Source: Sipunculus nudus (lineage: Eukaryota > Annelida > Sipuncula > Golfingiida > Sipunculidae). From it: 64,000 nucleotides of DNA. The position numbers and the translations under genes were made by a program. The notes under the pieces are model-generated. The model was not told the DNA's origin. It did no database searches and worked only from the letters and a program-made list of their open reading frames with translations. Below, one piece after another: positions 1 through 13,356 of this stretch; position 1 is the stretch's first letter; each line of letters opens with the position of its first letter. Where the stretch lies: NCBI GenBank assembly GCA_026874595.1, contig CM049318.1:24137456-24201455 (forward strand). Reading direction: 5' to 3'.

Positions 1-3000
1 ACGATCAATAATTCTCATTAGTTTTCTTTGAACCTGACGAGAGATGTTTTCTTAAGACGCGGCGAACTATACCCGGGAGGCTTATACTCGGGATTTACAG
101 TATACAATTAGCAGTGTTCCTTTTATCTCACAGATGCATGCATATACCCCGGGGTATCCGCTGTGTGGCACAGTATCAGTTACACAGCCATTCAATACTT
201 TAAGAATACCACAAAAGGCTGCGAGATGACATATTACGCCGCAAAGCTGAATCTTTGGATGGCATGAGTAGCTGTTAACGGAAATCTCTATGGGATACTT
301 TGAAATTAATACACGAATAGACCTGTCCCTGAAGTGTACAATCATATAACCGAGCTCAACATGCAGCATGCAGTGTAAACGTAGAAAAGACAAAGTGGTC
401 TTGCTTCAATGTGACTGGTAACAACAGTTTCTGGTTTTTTTTTTCTCTTTCCTTTATATGAAAGAGGAGAGTCTTACAATGTAGTGATATAATGTGTTAT
501 GCTTTGTGTTCGCTTGGGTTTCAAGTTCGTGATATTCACGAAAATGAAATGATCGCGAAAATAAAACCATCGTGAAAATGATACCACATCTTCTATTATT
601 TTTTGCCTCTTTGGCATCTAATATATTTTTATTGCTACTGAAAAATAACGATATTATGAATTAAAACAGATCTTTAATTTTATCCATGAATCAAATATTA
701 ATATTATGAATATTACAGTAATATTATTATACTACTAGTGTATTATTTGCAAATAATGAACACTAATAAAAATTGTTCGATTTTACTCGGGGATCCTGGT
801 GGAACTGTTACTTTTCGGGGAACATAATAAATTGATTGTCAGTATATTAGGTCTATATACTTCGAGGGGTTATTGTTAAGTAAGATGTCGACAATGAAAC
901 CAACACGAAATCATGCAAAACATGAGTATCCAGAAAATGTAACTTACTTTATGAAGGCAGCCAGAGTACACCAGAAGAGACTGGATCATTGTTAGCAATA
1001 GTGCATTATTGTTTACTCGGGAAATGATTTAAAGGGTCTTTTCTGGCTGTATGATTATAACTTATTATTAGGAAGGCAGAGAGACGGAATTTGTGTTTCT
1101 CTCTCAATTCAGTTAATGATCGTAAATATAACTGGAACATTAATTATTCACCTGAAGCTATTCACTGTTATATAATTTTGGGGTTATCTCAGCTAATACG
1201 GGTTTCGTACATATCTTGTTTCTACACAAGAGAATCTACACAGGAGAATAGCCTCCAAAATCAAGTCACCCGTGAAAAAAAATATATGTAAAAAGACGAC
1301 AGGGGGGAGATTAAGAGGTACATTCGTCATTAAAGAATAACCACGAGGCAACAAACAACTCTACCTTAATCAAAGGCACGGGAGCAAACGGTATATTGTG
1401 GAGGCTTTATGGTCAGATCACGACGTAATGGAAATTATTTATTCCATAATAACTCACTTCAGTGAATATTGTCGTTTCTGTTGGTAAATGTCGAAAGATT
1501 ACATGATACCTCCAACTGTTGGCCTAATTCCTTAAATGTACCGAACATGAGCAGTCGTAAATGCAAGTACAACAGAAATTTTACGAAACTGCCTTTTAAT
1601 ACTTGTGTTGTGAAGGGTGCGATAGTCAGAGTACCGAGCCCCAGAAACCAATATGGCGACTCAAGAACTCATGTTTATACGTAATAATCAACCCATCATT
1701 TCATGCTTACAGGCATTCTGTATTAATTTATTATACAAGACACATGATTTATTCCGTCCAGTAAAGGAATTTTCTTTGCGGATGAAATCATGAGTCCTGG
1801 TGCTGAGTGAAAAAAAGACATCGTAGTGTATTAGCAGTAAGTATAAAAAAATAAATAAACTAATAATATTTTAATGTGTCTATGCATTTAACAATCTTAT
1901 CGCTTTCGGTAAAAATGAGTCTGAGTACCTGTTTGTTTTGCATTTAAGAGACTGCCTTAAACCTTAAACAAACAGTATATAATCAGTGAGCAATCTTTCA
2001 CCTTCAACCATTCTTTATATCATATCCATAACTTTATTTTCATAAATAATATTTATGTCCTCTAAATTTCTTATCCGATCAATTTTCTTTTTGTTTCTTA
2101 ATGGTCAGTTTTCCAAGAGCCTAATACCTTTTCTGGCATTGTTTCTGACCAATTAATGAAAAAAAAGGGGTGAAACCTATAGCTACAAAAAATAATGTAT
2201 TTTGTATATTTTTGCTTCAGTAAACGGATACTCATTCATATCTTTTTAGCCAGCGCTGGTTTGTTTGTCTGAATGTCAGTTGGCAGCATCACTTAAAAAA
2301 AAATTAACGAATATCTGATTTACATTTCAGAATAGCTCGGCAATGGTACACGGAACAACTTAATAAATTTTAGGGGGTGATCGGATCATCATCTGGATCC
2401 AGGAATTTTTTTAAAGGAAAAATGCTGCATTTCTAAGCATGACATCTTGCGGATGCCTGCTTGCCATACCTGAGTGTTATAAGGTTAGAGCGCAGAGAAG
2501 AGATTAAAGTATTGTCCAAGTGGAGCATCAGAGGTACCAAGAGTAATGCTGGGCGCAGTTGAATGCTGGAAAAAGTAGAGCTAAATGATGTTGATATATG
2601 TCTTACCGTGACTGCCGGCCCTGTCCATAACATTCTGTGATAACAGTCGTTGCCTGGTGACGATTAGAAGAAAGACTTTGTCATGGCGTCTTATCGCTTT
2701 ACAATGAGCGATGACGTAGAAAATTACTCTCAAATGCACTAAAACATCAAAATAACTGTCCGAGCAGTCTTCGGTTTCTAAGCAAGAGAACAAATAGAGC
2801 TGCAAGATATCGATAGTTTCATAGTGCCGCCGTATTTGCAGTTAAGTGTTCCGTATTTTTCATCGGATGATTCGTAGATTTAGTTAGAGTGATAAAGTGA
2901 TCTTTTATCTTACACTTCTCAAACATCATACAGGACCCATTTTGTTGTATTATCTAATATCTTCGGATGACGGGGTATTAATATTGCGTGAAGTTGTCTA

Positions 3001-3132
3001 TAAGCCTGTTTTAAGAATACTGAAATACTCATCTGGAAGAATAAAGAAAATCCTGTAAAAATCATCTACATATTAAATACTTGATCTGCAATTCGTCACA
3101 CTGGCTGTATTATATTATAATGAAGTTTCTAA

Positions 3133-3134
<2 letters not shown>
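1..3134. other. AT-rich intergenic stretch, no gene recognised
   Basis: No frame longer than about 100 codons, and none of the short frames resembles a known family. The only structure seen is a short dispersed-repeat fragment near 511-577, listed separately. Exons of a spliced gene could be missed by eye. Confidence 0.5.
511..577 (+). repeat. Dispersed repeat fragment with GCGAAAATAAAA motif
   Basis: The segment carries spaced motifs of the form GATATTCACGAAAATG and TCGCGAAAATAAAACC. A related sequence lies on the opposite strand near 9087-9160 (GATATTCGCGAAAG and GCGAAAATAAAAC after reverse complementing). This suggests two copies of one old interspersed repeat; its class is unknown. Confidence 0.4.

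Positions 3135-3183
<49 letters not shown>
3135..3183. repeat. (TA)n microsatellite
   Basis: Uninterrupted alternating TA of nearly 50 bp. Confidence 0.97.
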
Positions 3184-3185
<2 letters not shown>

Positions 3186-3552
3186 AGTAACAGGACTGGA
3201 CACGAGTACCTCCTCAAACCATTTTTTTTCCAGAAGAGTAAAGTACAGATTTATTTCTAAATACATATTGTGTACTTTGGGACAACGGTTTTTTTAAATG
3301 TACATAAAACCGTGAGACGTTGTAAACTCTCTGAAAAATATCACTATTCCTTACTCTAAGCATAACGGTCCAGTTGTTACAGGATACGGAAAAAATATGT
3401 ACATCAAGCATATTATTTATATCTAAAATGGACACAAAAAAAGTGAAAGTGAAACTCGATCAGGCCCCATGAAAAAGGTTTCTGCTAAACTACTGATTTA
3501 GGGAAAGAAATGGAAAACAGTTGTTCCTTGTATATAAAAGTTCAACGTTACC

Positions 3553-3570
3553 TAATAATAATAATAATTA

Positions 3571-3621
<51 letters not shown>
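3553..3621. repeat. (AAT)n followed by (TA)n microsatellite
   Basis: About 20 bp of AAT/ATT-type repeat runs directly into about 45 bp of alternating TA. Confidence 0.95.
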
Positions 3622-3624
<3 letters not shown>

Positions 3625-3690
3625 GAAACATAAATACTCAGAAAATTTGGTTCACTGCTGATGGAATTCATGTTCCGTTTTTCTTACATC

Positions 3691-3742
3691 TCTGTCTGTC
3701 TGTCTGTCTGTCTCTTTCTTTCTTTCTCTCGTTCTCTCTCTC

Positions 3743-3789
<47 letters not shown>
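3691..3789. repeat. Compound (CTGT)n-(CTTT)n-(CT)n-(TA)n microsatellite
   Basis: A polypyrimidine block made of TCTG, CTTT and CT repeats is followed directly by about 45 bp of TA. It creates a tyrosine/isoleucine-rich open frame on both strands that is not a gene. Confidence 0.95.
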
Positions 3790-3794
<5 letters not shown>

Positions 3795-3873
3795 TTTAAA
3801 GGCAAATGTGATTTCAGAACATAAAGGAGAAGAGTTGCAGCTCAATTTGAAATCTAATCGATATATCTATATT

Positions 3874-3875
<2 letters not shown>

Positions 3876-3930
<55 letters not shown>
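3876..3930. repeat. (TA)n microsatellite
   Basis: About 55 bp of alternating TA, the fourth such tract within 800 bp. Confidence 0.97.
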
Positions 3931-3933
<3 letters not shown>

Positions 3934-3954
3934 TGTTCTCGGGAGAAAGTTGTA

Positions 3955-4190
3955 GATGGTCCAATGAGTGTATCCATTATGCCGTTCGGGGAAGCGACGT
4001 GACGGAAACGAAGTCTATCATGTGACCATGCAGTCGCTTTCCCATTGGCTCGTCCGTAGCCTCTAATTGGGCAACCTCTATATATATGTATGTTTAATAT
4101 ATATACTTGCGGTCTAAAAGAAAAAAAAAATACCAAGAAATAAGGTATACACACGGATAAACGTTCTTCTCCTGATGTCCTATTGGTCAT
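3955..4190. promoter_or_regulatory. Cluster of CCAAT/ATTGG boxes with an E-box; possible promoter or enhancer
   Basis: CCAAT is at 3961-3965, and ATTGG (CCAAT on the minus strand) is at 4044-4048, 4066-4070 and 4182-4186. A TFEB/MITF-like E-box TCATGTGACC is at 4018-4027 and a CRE-like CGACGTGACGG at 3995-4005. The stretch is less AT-rich than its surroundings and directly follows four (TA)n tracts. Clustered NF-Y-type boxes are typical of animal promoters, but no first exon was recognised on either side, so the role is speculative. Confidence 0.22.
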
Positions 4191-6963
4191 ACCTTCGGCT
4201 AGGTAATAAGGGACACCTTATGAAGGAAAATCAAAGATGGCGTCTCCCACAGGGTTACGCTATTCCCTTATCAGAGTGCTTGGCACTGCAAACAAATAAC
4301 CAACACTCAAAGCGCTTGGTTGGGGGTTGCGTTTAAACACATTGAGGTTGGCAAAAAGACAAAATTAAAATCGGACCAGTGAGAACAAGTGATCTCATTG
4401 AGTATTCAACTCCAAGTATAAACCCACGATATCACAGCTATTAAACCGATTCCGTCATGCGACTTTTGATATCCGCTTTTTTTGTCTGTAAGCAACAATG
4501 CAGCCCCTACGAATGTCTACGAAATGTTTTTGAGGCCAGGGTTTGTTGAATGAAAATCATCACGAAAGTACTCCCGAGGACAGTCGAAGGTTGGGAATGT
4601 ATCTTCGGAAAGGGTTTGGGTGCCATAAGTGTCGTACTTTCAAAGTAGAACCCGGACGAACGCTTTGGGGATGTTCCAGAATAACCAGTCAGTTGCATTC
4701 TGATTGTGGTATATAAACTTAAGTTGGCACTTTTAGAATTAATTAGATAAACGCGGGGCAAAGATGTCGAAATTTTTTTTCATTTAGGGTTCCTCTGATC
4801 CCAGCTCTCTTCCACGTGAAAGAGTTATCGTCTACAAAATTATGGGTTGTATTTGCATGGACTATCCAATGTCGTTGTTAACTGGATTGAAGACTTCCGA
4901 TTTTTGTTTTGTTTTGATTAGATTTCGTCACCAAGTAATATTACATTTCGCTCTCTATAATCACAACCTTGTACTCGCAAAGGGTAAAACCCTGCTTTGT
5001 GATTATAGCAGATTTTTTTTTCTTTTTATTAACGATTTACTTTGGATGTTTTTTCTCCATTCAAGAAGGTAAATCATCGCGGCCTGTTTTAATATTTAAC
5101 ACGCCAGGTCGGTGGACTTTAAGGTAATGGCAATAGGAATATTCCAAAGATCCTGATTCATGCAATTGTTTCCTTCATTTTTCCCGTACCTTTGAATAAA
5201 CCTTTACCTTTGTTAATATCTATATAATTAATACGGAGTTGGTTTTATTCGAGACAATTGTCAACCTGCTTCCGTTCTGATTGGGTCTTCTTCGAAATTT
5301 GGCACACGTGTCTTCGGTGCGCTCTTCTAGGAAAGTTTTTTTTTTACTTTGAAGAGTTATGCCCTATTAAGCTGTAAAATTTTTAATTGTAATATGCTCC
5401 CAATATGTACCCTTATTTCTTTTGTGCTTTAAGGTCCTCCATTCCTGTCACGTTTTTTGGGAGCCATCATCACTGGTTAAAGAGGGCATTGTGCAATTGG
5501 CGGTCACAGGTCCACTCTAATCCCCGTTGATACCAATACTTCCCTCAACAGGGAGAAAAACATTTTAATTCAAAATAAAGACCACATGACTCCGCTTTAA
5601 AACCAGTGCTTTTCAGTTGGATTAATCAGTAACAAGACCACCGTTAGACTTTTTATGGGTTTACAGGTATGTAAATTTCTATACATTAAAAATATCTTTC
5701 CATTATAACCATGATTTCAATAGTTCACCTATTTTATGGGTTGTTTAAAAAGAAAGGTTGTTCAAATCTCTAAAACTCAAACAAAGTTCACGGGTGGGAG
5801 AGGGGATGAGGAGGTGGATGCGCACATTTTTCAGGGTCCACAATCTCCTGTGACAAAAAATATATCTATTACTTGTACTTCTTGCAACGGATAGGGATTC
5901 TATTAATTAATTAGTTTCTTAAGCCGGAGCTTTAAGACCTCCAGCAGAATCTCCTGATCAGTCATGTGAAATGTGAAATTTTCTTTTGTCGTAATGATAT
6001 ATAAGAAAAAAAATATACTTTTTTTTATTTTGATTACCCCCAGAATTAAATAGACCCTTCATATGGTTTTAACTGCAAGTTTTCAGGAAAAATCCGGATA
6101 TATTTTTTAGTTATTTATGATTAAGACAAAACAACGAAGTTATTTCTTTGCTACGGACTCGCACTGAAAGATGTAAACCTGCCGTTAGCCTTGGAGCATC
6201 ATCAATTTCCGATCAAAAAAGCCCAGGACAATAATTTATTACTGTAGGCGTCTATTTGCCTGAAAATGTCTTTCCGCATTGGCAGCTTTTTGTTATATTT
6301 TCGCGTGCAAGAACATTCAATGACATATATGTGTTTGTTATCATACCCAAGAATCCCATCAACTGACCATTTAGAACATTCTCACTCAAAATTCGTGTAA
6401 CCTATATATGCTTTATGCTAATCGTGTTTTAGGCATCAATTGCTGACTTTTTATAGGGGAGGATTTACAGGAGATCCCAAGCAGAAATGATTGTTATATC
6501 ATGAACAACCGTCCCTATGACAAGCAGAGGATAAAGTATTCCACGTTCAGTCCCTACCAGCTAACAACAAAATTATTTATCGTATAGAATCGTGGATTTT
6601 TTACGGGTTCATCTCGTATTGATATTATGACCAGTGTGGTCATAAACAGAGCTTTTAATAGTCTATCAGACGCTCGGACACCAAAAAACCGATATACATG
6701 TATTTATATCCATATTTTTTTTACATTTCTACTTAATCCCCCTAATATTAATGCGTCTTGACGTTAATAATTATACACAGTCGTCTTTTTGTTAGACAAT
6801 CTAATTCGAGGATCTGATGAACTAGGTTTATAAATAGAACTCAAAATAAAAAAAAACGATAATGTCACGATGGTATTTACAAGAAAATATCACATTCAAA
6901 TACCACACCTGGACAGCTGAGACGCAGCTTCTTAAAGGCAAATTAACACTGTCATATATCTAG

Positions 6964-6968
<5 letters not shown>
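4191..6968. other. AT-rich intergenic stretch, no gene recognised
   Basis: Only short open frames, none recognisable. No clear mobile element or tandem repeat was seen. Confidence 0.5.
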
Positions 6969-7032
<64 letters not shown>

Positions 7033-7064
7033 TATATAAACATATATATATATATATATATATC
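6969..7064. repeat. (TA)n microsatellite with short interruptions
   Basis: About 60 bp of pure TA, then AATTATATATAAACA, then another 20 bp of TA. Confidence 0.95.
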
Positions 7065-7434
7065 ATACTTTTTTATTCAATTAATCACATGAACATAACA
7101 CAACATAAGGACGATACTAGAAAGAGAACATATGTAACTGTGTACACACATAAAACAAACAAAACACTACACAGAACAGAGAGTTTGACTTCTTGAATCT
7201 TACATTATGCAGAGAATATAAATCAATTAAGTATTGACACAATAAGGACAAGCGTAAAGGTATGTACATAAAGTCTTTGTATATTTAACAAGAGTAGTAT
7301 CTGAATCTGTAAACACAAACACCTGAGAGTTGTTTTTTTATGTTGACCATGAATGAATCTCAATTTCAAAGAAAACTACATTTTTTTTTAAACTGAAGTT
7401 GACTCCACTTCTTACAATGTACAGATATACATCC

Positions 7435-7437
<3 letters not shown>

Positions 7438-7494
<57 letters not shown>
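7438..7494. repeat. (TA)n microsatellite
   Basis: About 57 bp of alternating TA. Confidence 0.97.
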
Positions 7495-7496
<2 letters not shown>

Positions 7497-8784
7497 CATA
7501 CTTCTCTAGATTATTTTTTTATTAAGTTACTAATGAAATACGTTTGTTGAAAGACACACGGCTCATAGTTTGGTGGACAGGGTTGTTCGGACGGAGGACA
7601 GCCGAGAGGGCATGTGTTCTGCGATATTATAAATAGTAACCTAGCATACTACAAATGTTTCCCATCCCCATCCACTCCCTCTTGTTCAAAAATTATGTGT
7701 GTGTGATGTTGTGTGTGTGTGGGGGAGGGGAGTTGGTCTCAGACGTATGTTTGTCGGCATCAAGAAACATGAAAGTTGAACCTCATTTATTTTTCATATT
7801 TTTTCGGATTAATATGAGCTTTTGTAAATTCCAGCCAAGCAGCAGTGAGATTGAATGAAGCCCTGTAAGACATTAAAAAGATGTGTTCCAGGTGTATCCC
7901 TTAGGTGCACACAAAGAAACCCAAGTTGACTGCAAATAAATGAGGGAATTAATGAACATCTGTAGCAGAGCACAAACGGACAAATGAACTGTCTATCTCG
8001 CCTGTAGATTCGTTTATTTTTTATTTCACTGTAACTGAAAACAAAAAGTTGATTTGTGTTTTATTCAAAAGCGGGATTTCATCTAAGGGTTTTACTTGCT
8101 CCTTGTATTGTATTTTTCCCACTGATGATAGAAAATGTCTTTCAATGTTTTATTTCTGTTCTGTGATATACATAATGCCAATAATCATAATAAGGAATCT
8201 TTACGATTCTGTTCTAATAAATAAGTTGTCAGAATTTACAAATGGACTTCTGTTGTATAATCATATTATATGAAACGTGGAAGAAATTTATTGTGTCCTA
8301 GCTGTTTTGGGTGTAATACCAGAGAAAATGATATTTTATGAGCATTCCTTCGAATTCTTACTGGAGGATACGAGTCTGATGAAAGTCACCAAACTAATAA
8401 TCGTTTGTATTTCTGAGCTTTTCATCAAACCCTGAACTTGCAAAAAATTAACGACCGCTGATGGGGGGAGGGGGGGGGGGGGCTATTTTGCGTACAGACG
8501 AAAAAACGGACGTAGCAAGTTGCATTTCGAAATCAAGGGTACCTCCCACGTACATTTAATACTTGAGGAATAACAGTATTCCGGCACATTTGAACATTTA
8601 TACATCATTGTTTTTTGTTGTGTGTTAAAACCGACACATACCTAACTTTACGGTAGAATTTGTGATTTCTGGCTTATTCTTCATATATATATATAAATGA
8701 ACTGAGAGAGTGAGAGAGAGAGAGGGGGGGGGGAGCTGATCACATTGATATATATAGGTGTTGATATTTATGTAGACATATGAC
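7495..8784. other. Intergenic stretch with a poly(G) tract
   Basis: No gene recognised. A near-pure G run lies at 8463-8482, and a GA-rich/G-rich tract (GAGAGAGAGAGGGGGG type) near 8703-8733. The short frames at 7655-7858 and 8049-8273 resemble nothing known. Confidence 0.5.
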
Positions 8785-9160
8785 CGGAAGTTTTTCGCCG
8801 AGTTAAAATTTCGCGCTTTTTACTTTTTCAGTGTTTCGCTAGGGTTCCATATTCGCGTTAACACATTGCAAAAAAAAAATACTATACGCAGATGATAACC
8901 ATTTTGATGTGAATTAATGTTACAAAATATTTTTTTCACACAATCTTATAAACAAAAATTATTAGAAATTGGAAAAACAATTTAAATGATATTTCATTAT
9001 TTAAAATATCAATCTTAAAAGATATACGATCTATTCATAACGTAAGCCTTTTACGTTTTTACTTTGCTTTCGACTCTTGGACCTCTTATTGACAAATGTT
9101 TTATTTTCGCAAAAATTCCACTTTCGCGAATATCGGGAGTTTCAAACCCTCACGAACAAA
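8785..9160 (-). repeat. Dispersed repeat with GCGAAA motifs
   Basis: On the minus strand the segment contains GATATTCGCGAAAG and GCGAAAATAAAAC near 9087-9140, matching the motif order at 511-577, and a further CGCGAATATGG...GCGAAAC piece near 8795-8860. The centre is AT-rich and uninformative. Class and true ends are unknown. Confidence 0.35.
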
Positions 9161-9859
9161 CAGACAACAGTGTATTCTTGAAAAACTAGGGGTGTCTTCA
9201 GATACGGCTACAGTTGAATCTAACACATGATAAAACATAGGATTGCTTCCACTTGTCAGAAAAGGATACGGCTTGAAGGATGAGACGCCATGCAACCAGG
9301 ATGCTGAAATCGTTTGCTGCCGCCTCATCCGCGTTCGTTTATGGAGAAAAAGTCCAAAGACGTCTTGTAGATTATTATCGTCGAATCTTCTAACAACCTA
9401 ATTGAGGAGACTTTGAGAGGGATGGAGGAGATGCAGGTTACTTCAGATCGTTCGTCTGTTATGGAAGACATCTGTCGTTCTCATGTTATAAAATGGTAAA
9501 AAATGCATGAGAACAATTTAATTTTTAATTTTCTGTCCTCATTACCTTGATGGAAAATATTAAGAATATATAATTGCGGGTAATTAATACTGGAAATATG
9601 CCAGCATTTGTGTTTAAAGTGGATTACAAATCCATTATCCCACTCTTCCCTTTATATTATATTTTACGAAAACCATATCATTAATCACGATTTTTTTTCA
9701 ACCTTTTTTTATTCAGAAATAAAATGTGCCCGATCACGTTTATCTTCTGCCTGGTTTACTTTTTTCAACACAGAAAGGCAACACTCATCACAGAAGACCC
9801 ACAATGTTTCTGTTCAGTAAATCTATCATTATTTAGCTCTAATGACATTTGTCAAATTG

Positions 9860-10440
9860 ACCAGTGATCCCCACAGAGCCTGATATATCAACGACAAAGG
9901 GCGCATCAATCCTATCTTTATGTCAAGCTGTCAGCTGTAATGCGTCCAGTTATCATGACATAACCAATAGACCTGCCTTGGGCATGCGCACTAGGCTGTG
10001 CTCGAGTCGGGTCAGTCAGCCATACAGATTTTGTCCACTGAGAAAAAGGTACAAGGTGGATTGCTTCAACAGTAATTTCACTTCTCACTGTCGATATGCT
10101 AGCGGAAACCCCGGCATGCGGCTTTCGACATCTGGGTTTTACGCAAGCCTCCCGCCTACAATTGTAGCAGTTTCCAAAACTAGGATACCGTGTTATAAGG
10201 ACACAGCAGTACAAACGGAAAGTACTTAGAAGAAAATTTGATGGTTGTTATCTATCTGAGAAGAGAATCTAGTAGCCCATAGAAACTCGTATCTTGTCAG
10301 TTTAAACCGAATGAACGCTATGGCGGCGACCGCGCCCTTTTTCTCAAAGAATATCAGGATACGAACGTTTTCCATGTCTATATATATACCCAAACACTCA
10401 GGGAACGTTTGCGCAGACACGTGTAGCTAGCATGGTGGAC
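9860..10440. other. CpG-richer patch with overlapping short open frames on both strands
   Basis: A 121-codon frame (9864-10229, plus) overlaps a 98-codon frame (9918-10214, minus). Neither has a recognisable domain, signal peptide or membrane segment. The patch contains GGCATGCGCACT (NRF1-like, at 9980) and a GGCGGCGACCGCG stretch near 10323. It has more CpG than the sequence around it, so a promoter or first exon is possible. The evidence is weak. Confidence 0.2.
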
Positions 10441-10603
10441 TTCAAGGTCGGTTTAGAGGGGAGTCAGAGAAGATCTTCAGTTGGCATAGCTCTCCTATTT
10501 TGTGAGACAGATTGTGTATAATGTACTAGAATCATCATTCTTATATTCAGCAAGTAGTAGAAATATACAAACAATACAGAACCAGTGCTATAATATTAGT
10601 TTT

Positions 10604-10605
<2 letters not shown>

Positions 10606-10665
<60 letters not shown>
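10606..10665. repeat. (TA)n microsatellite
   Basis: About 60 bp of alternating TA. Confidence 0.97.
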
Positions 10666-10669
<4 letters not shown>

Positions 10670-11361
10670 GATCATTACCCCGTCAGTGGACTAAACTCCA
10701 GAACTTTAATAATTAACAAGCGTCCCCATCATGTGGCTACTTTCAATATGTCATTTAAATTCAGCAAGTAAAACCATAAATTAACATGACCAATTGCCTA
10801 CACACTATATGTTACTTTGGAAGCGTAAAAGGGAGACTAATCTATTTTTGAATGAAAAAGTAAACTAATTTAAAATTAATTAACAATTAAAATTCAACCA
10901 ATTTTGATAAAACATAATAGACCGACAGATTGTATCATTCCTTGGATTCATTAATCACAGAATCCACATAAGAAATCATGCAGGACCACGTAGAGTATTG
11001 TCGCCACATATTTCAACCTCCGTTGAGGAAAACATTTAAATTGCTAATAATTGCGTATACTTTTAAATCACACGTTTCAGTCAGTTTAATTTGCCTGGCT
11101 TTTGAAGATGACTTTAATAAAAAGATATTTTTGAATCATATTAGCTACTTTTTTATTCATTCATTATGATTCTCTAATTAGTTTACGATTGTCGTCTGAC
11201 CAAGAATTCTACCATTGAAGGAATCATCTTATACACGTGCGATTTCATGTCTTTTTGAAACAATATAGTCAATAACATTTGAAGTATAAAATTCTATAGA
11301 CGGGACAGAATAATACAAGAGATATTTTAACTCCTTCTCATTCTTTAAATTAAACATAACA
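10666..11361. other. AT-rich flank left of the minisatellite
   Basis: No gene recognised. A 63-codon frame at 10978-11169 has no recognisable domain. The boundary with the tandem array is abrupt, at about 11362. Confidence 0.5.
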
Positions 11362-11767
11362 GACTTATACTCGGACTCGTGCATCTTGGACTCGGACTTG
11401 TACTCGGGCGTCTTGGACTCGGACTTGTACTCGGACTCGTGCATCGTGGATTCGGACTTGTACTCGGACTCGTGCACCTTGGACTTGGACTTGTACTCGG
11501 ACTCGTGCATCTTGGACTCGGACTTGTACTCGGATCGTGCATCTTGGACTCGGACTTGTACTCGGACTCGTGCATCTTGGACTCGGACTTGTACTCGGAC
11601 TCGTGGAGCCTGGACTCGGTCTTGTACTCGGACTCGTGCATCTTGGACTTGGACTTGTACTCGGACTCGTGGAGCCTGGACTCGGTCTTGTACTCGGACT
11701 CGTGCATCTTGGACTCGGACTTGTACTCGGACTCGTGGAGGCTGGACTCGGTCTTGTACTCGGACTC

Positions 11768-13356
11768 GTGCAGCTTGGACTCGGACTTGTACTCGGACTC
11801 GTGGAGCCTGGACTCGGACTTGTACTCGGACTCGTGCAATTTGGACTCGGACTTGTACTCGGACTCGTGCATCTTGGACTCGGTCTTGTACTCGGACTCG
11901 TGCATCTTGGACTCGGACTTGTACTCGGACTCGTGCATCTTGGACTCGGACTTGTACTCGGACTCGTGGAGCCTGGACTCGGTCTTGTACTCGGACTCGT
12001 GCATCTTGGACTTGGACTTGTACGCGGATTCGTGCATCTTGAACTCGGACTCGTGGAGCCTCGACTCGGACTTGTACTCGGGCATCTTGGACTCCACTTG
12101 TACTCGGACTCGTGCATCTTGGACTTTGACTTGTACTCGGACTCGTGCATCTTGGACTCGGACTTGTACTCGGACTCGTGGAGCCTGGAATCGGACTTGT
12201 ACTCGGAATCGTGCATCTTGGACTTGTACTCGGACTGGTGCATCTTGGACTCGGACTCGTGAAGCCTGGACAAGGACTTGTACTCGGACTCGTGCATCTT
12301 GGACTCGGACTTGTACTCGTACTCGTGGAGCCTGGACTCGGACATGTACTTTGACTCGTGCATCTTGGACTCGGACTTGTACTCGGACTCGTGGAGCCTG
12401 GACTCGGACTTGTACTCGGACTCGTGCAATTTGGACTCGGACTTGTACTCGGACTCGTGCATCTTGGTCTCGGACTCGTGGAGCCTGGACAAGGACTTGT
12501 ACTCGGACTCGTGCAATTTGGACTCGGACTTGTACTCGGACTCGTGCATCTTGGTCTCAGACTCGTGGAGCCTGGACTCGGACTTGTACTCGGACTCGTG
12601 CAATTTGGACTCGGACTTGTACTCGGACTCGTGCATCTTGGTGTCGGACTCGTGGAGCCTGGACTCGGACTTGTACTCGGACTCGTGCAATTTGGACTCG
12701 GACTTGTACTCGGACTCGTGCATCTTGGTCTCGGACTCGTGAAGCCTGGACAAGGACTTGTACTCGGACTCGTGCATCTTGGACTCGGACTTGTACTCGT
12801 ACTCGTGGAGCCTAGACTCGGACATGTACTTTGACTCGTGCATCTTGGACTCGGACTTGTACTCGGACTCGTGGAGCCTGGACTCGGACTTGTACTCGGA
12901 CTCGTGCAATTTGGACTCGGACTTGTACTCGGACTCGTGCATCTTGGTCTCGGACTCGTGGAGCCTGGACTCGGACTTGTACTCGGACTCGTGAAATTTG
13001 GACTCGGACTTGTACTTGGACTCGTGCATCTTGGCCTCGGACTCGTGGAGCCTGGACAAGGACTTGTACTCGGACTCGTGCATCTTGGACTCGGACTTGT
13101 ACTCGTACTCGTGGAGCCTGGACTCGGACTTGTACTCGGGCATCTTGGAATCGGACTTGTACTCGGACTCGTGCATCTTGGACTCGGACTTGTACTCGGG
13201 CATCTTGGACTCGGACTTGTACTTTGACTCGTGCATCTTGGACTCGGACTTGTACTCGGACTCGTGGAGCCTGGACTCGGACTTGTACTCGGACTCGTGC
13301 ATCTTGGACTCGGACTTGTACTCGGGCATCTTGGACTCGGACTTGTACTTTGACTC
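11768..13356. repeat. Higher-order repeat block A of the 33-bp array
   Basis: This 1589-bp block recurs at 13357 (offset 1589) and again at 14428 (offset 2660), with the same order of diagnostic variants: TACGCGGATTCG at 12021/13610/14681, the 1-nt-deleted CTCCACTTG, the 87-bp sub-units (33+33+21) around 12424-12772, and the GACATGTACTTTGACTC marker. Conserved variant order means kilobase-sized blocks were duplicated after the monomers diverged. Confidence 0.85.

Noticed and set aside
3661-4190. Tyrosine/isoleucine-rich frames on both strands
   Set aside because: They are translations of (TA)n microsatellites.
9864-10229. 121-codon frame as a gene
   Set aside because: No domain, no homologue that I recognise, and an antisense frame of similar length. 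Kept only as a CpG-richer patch.
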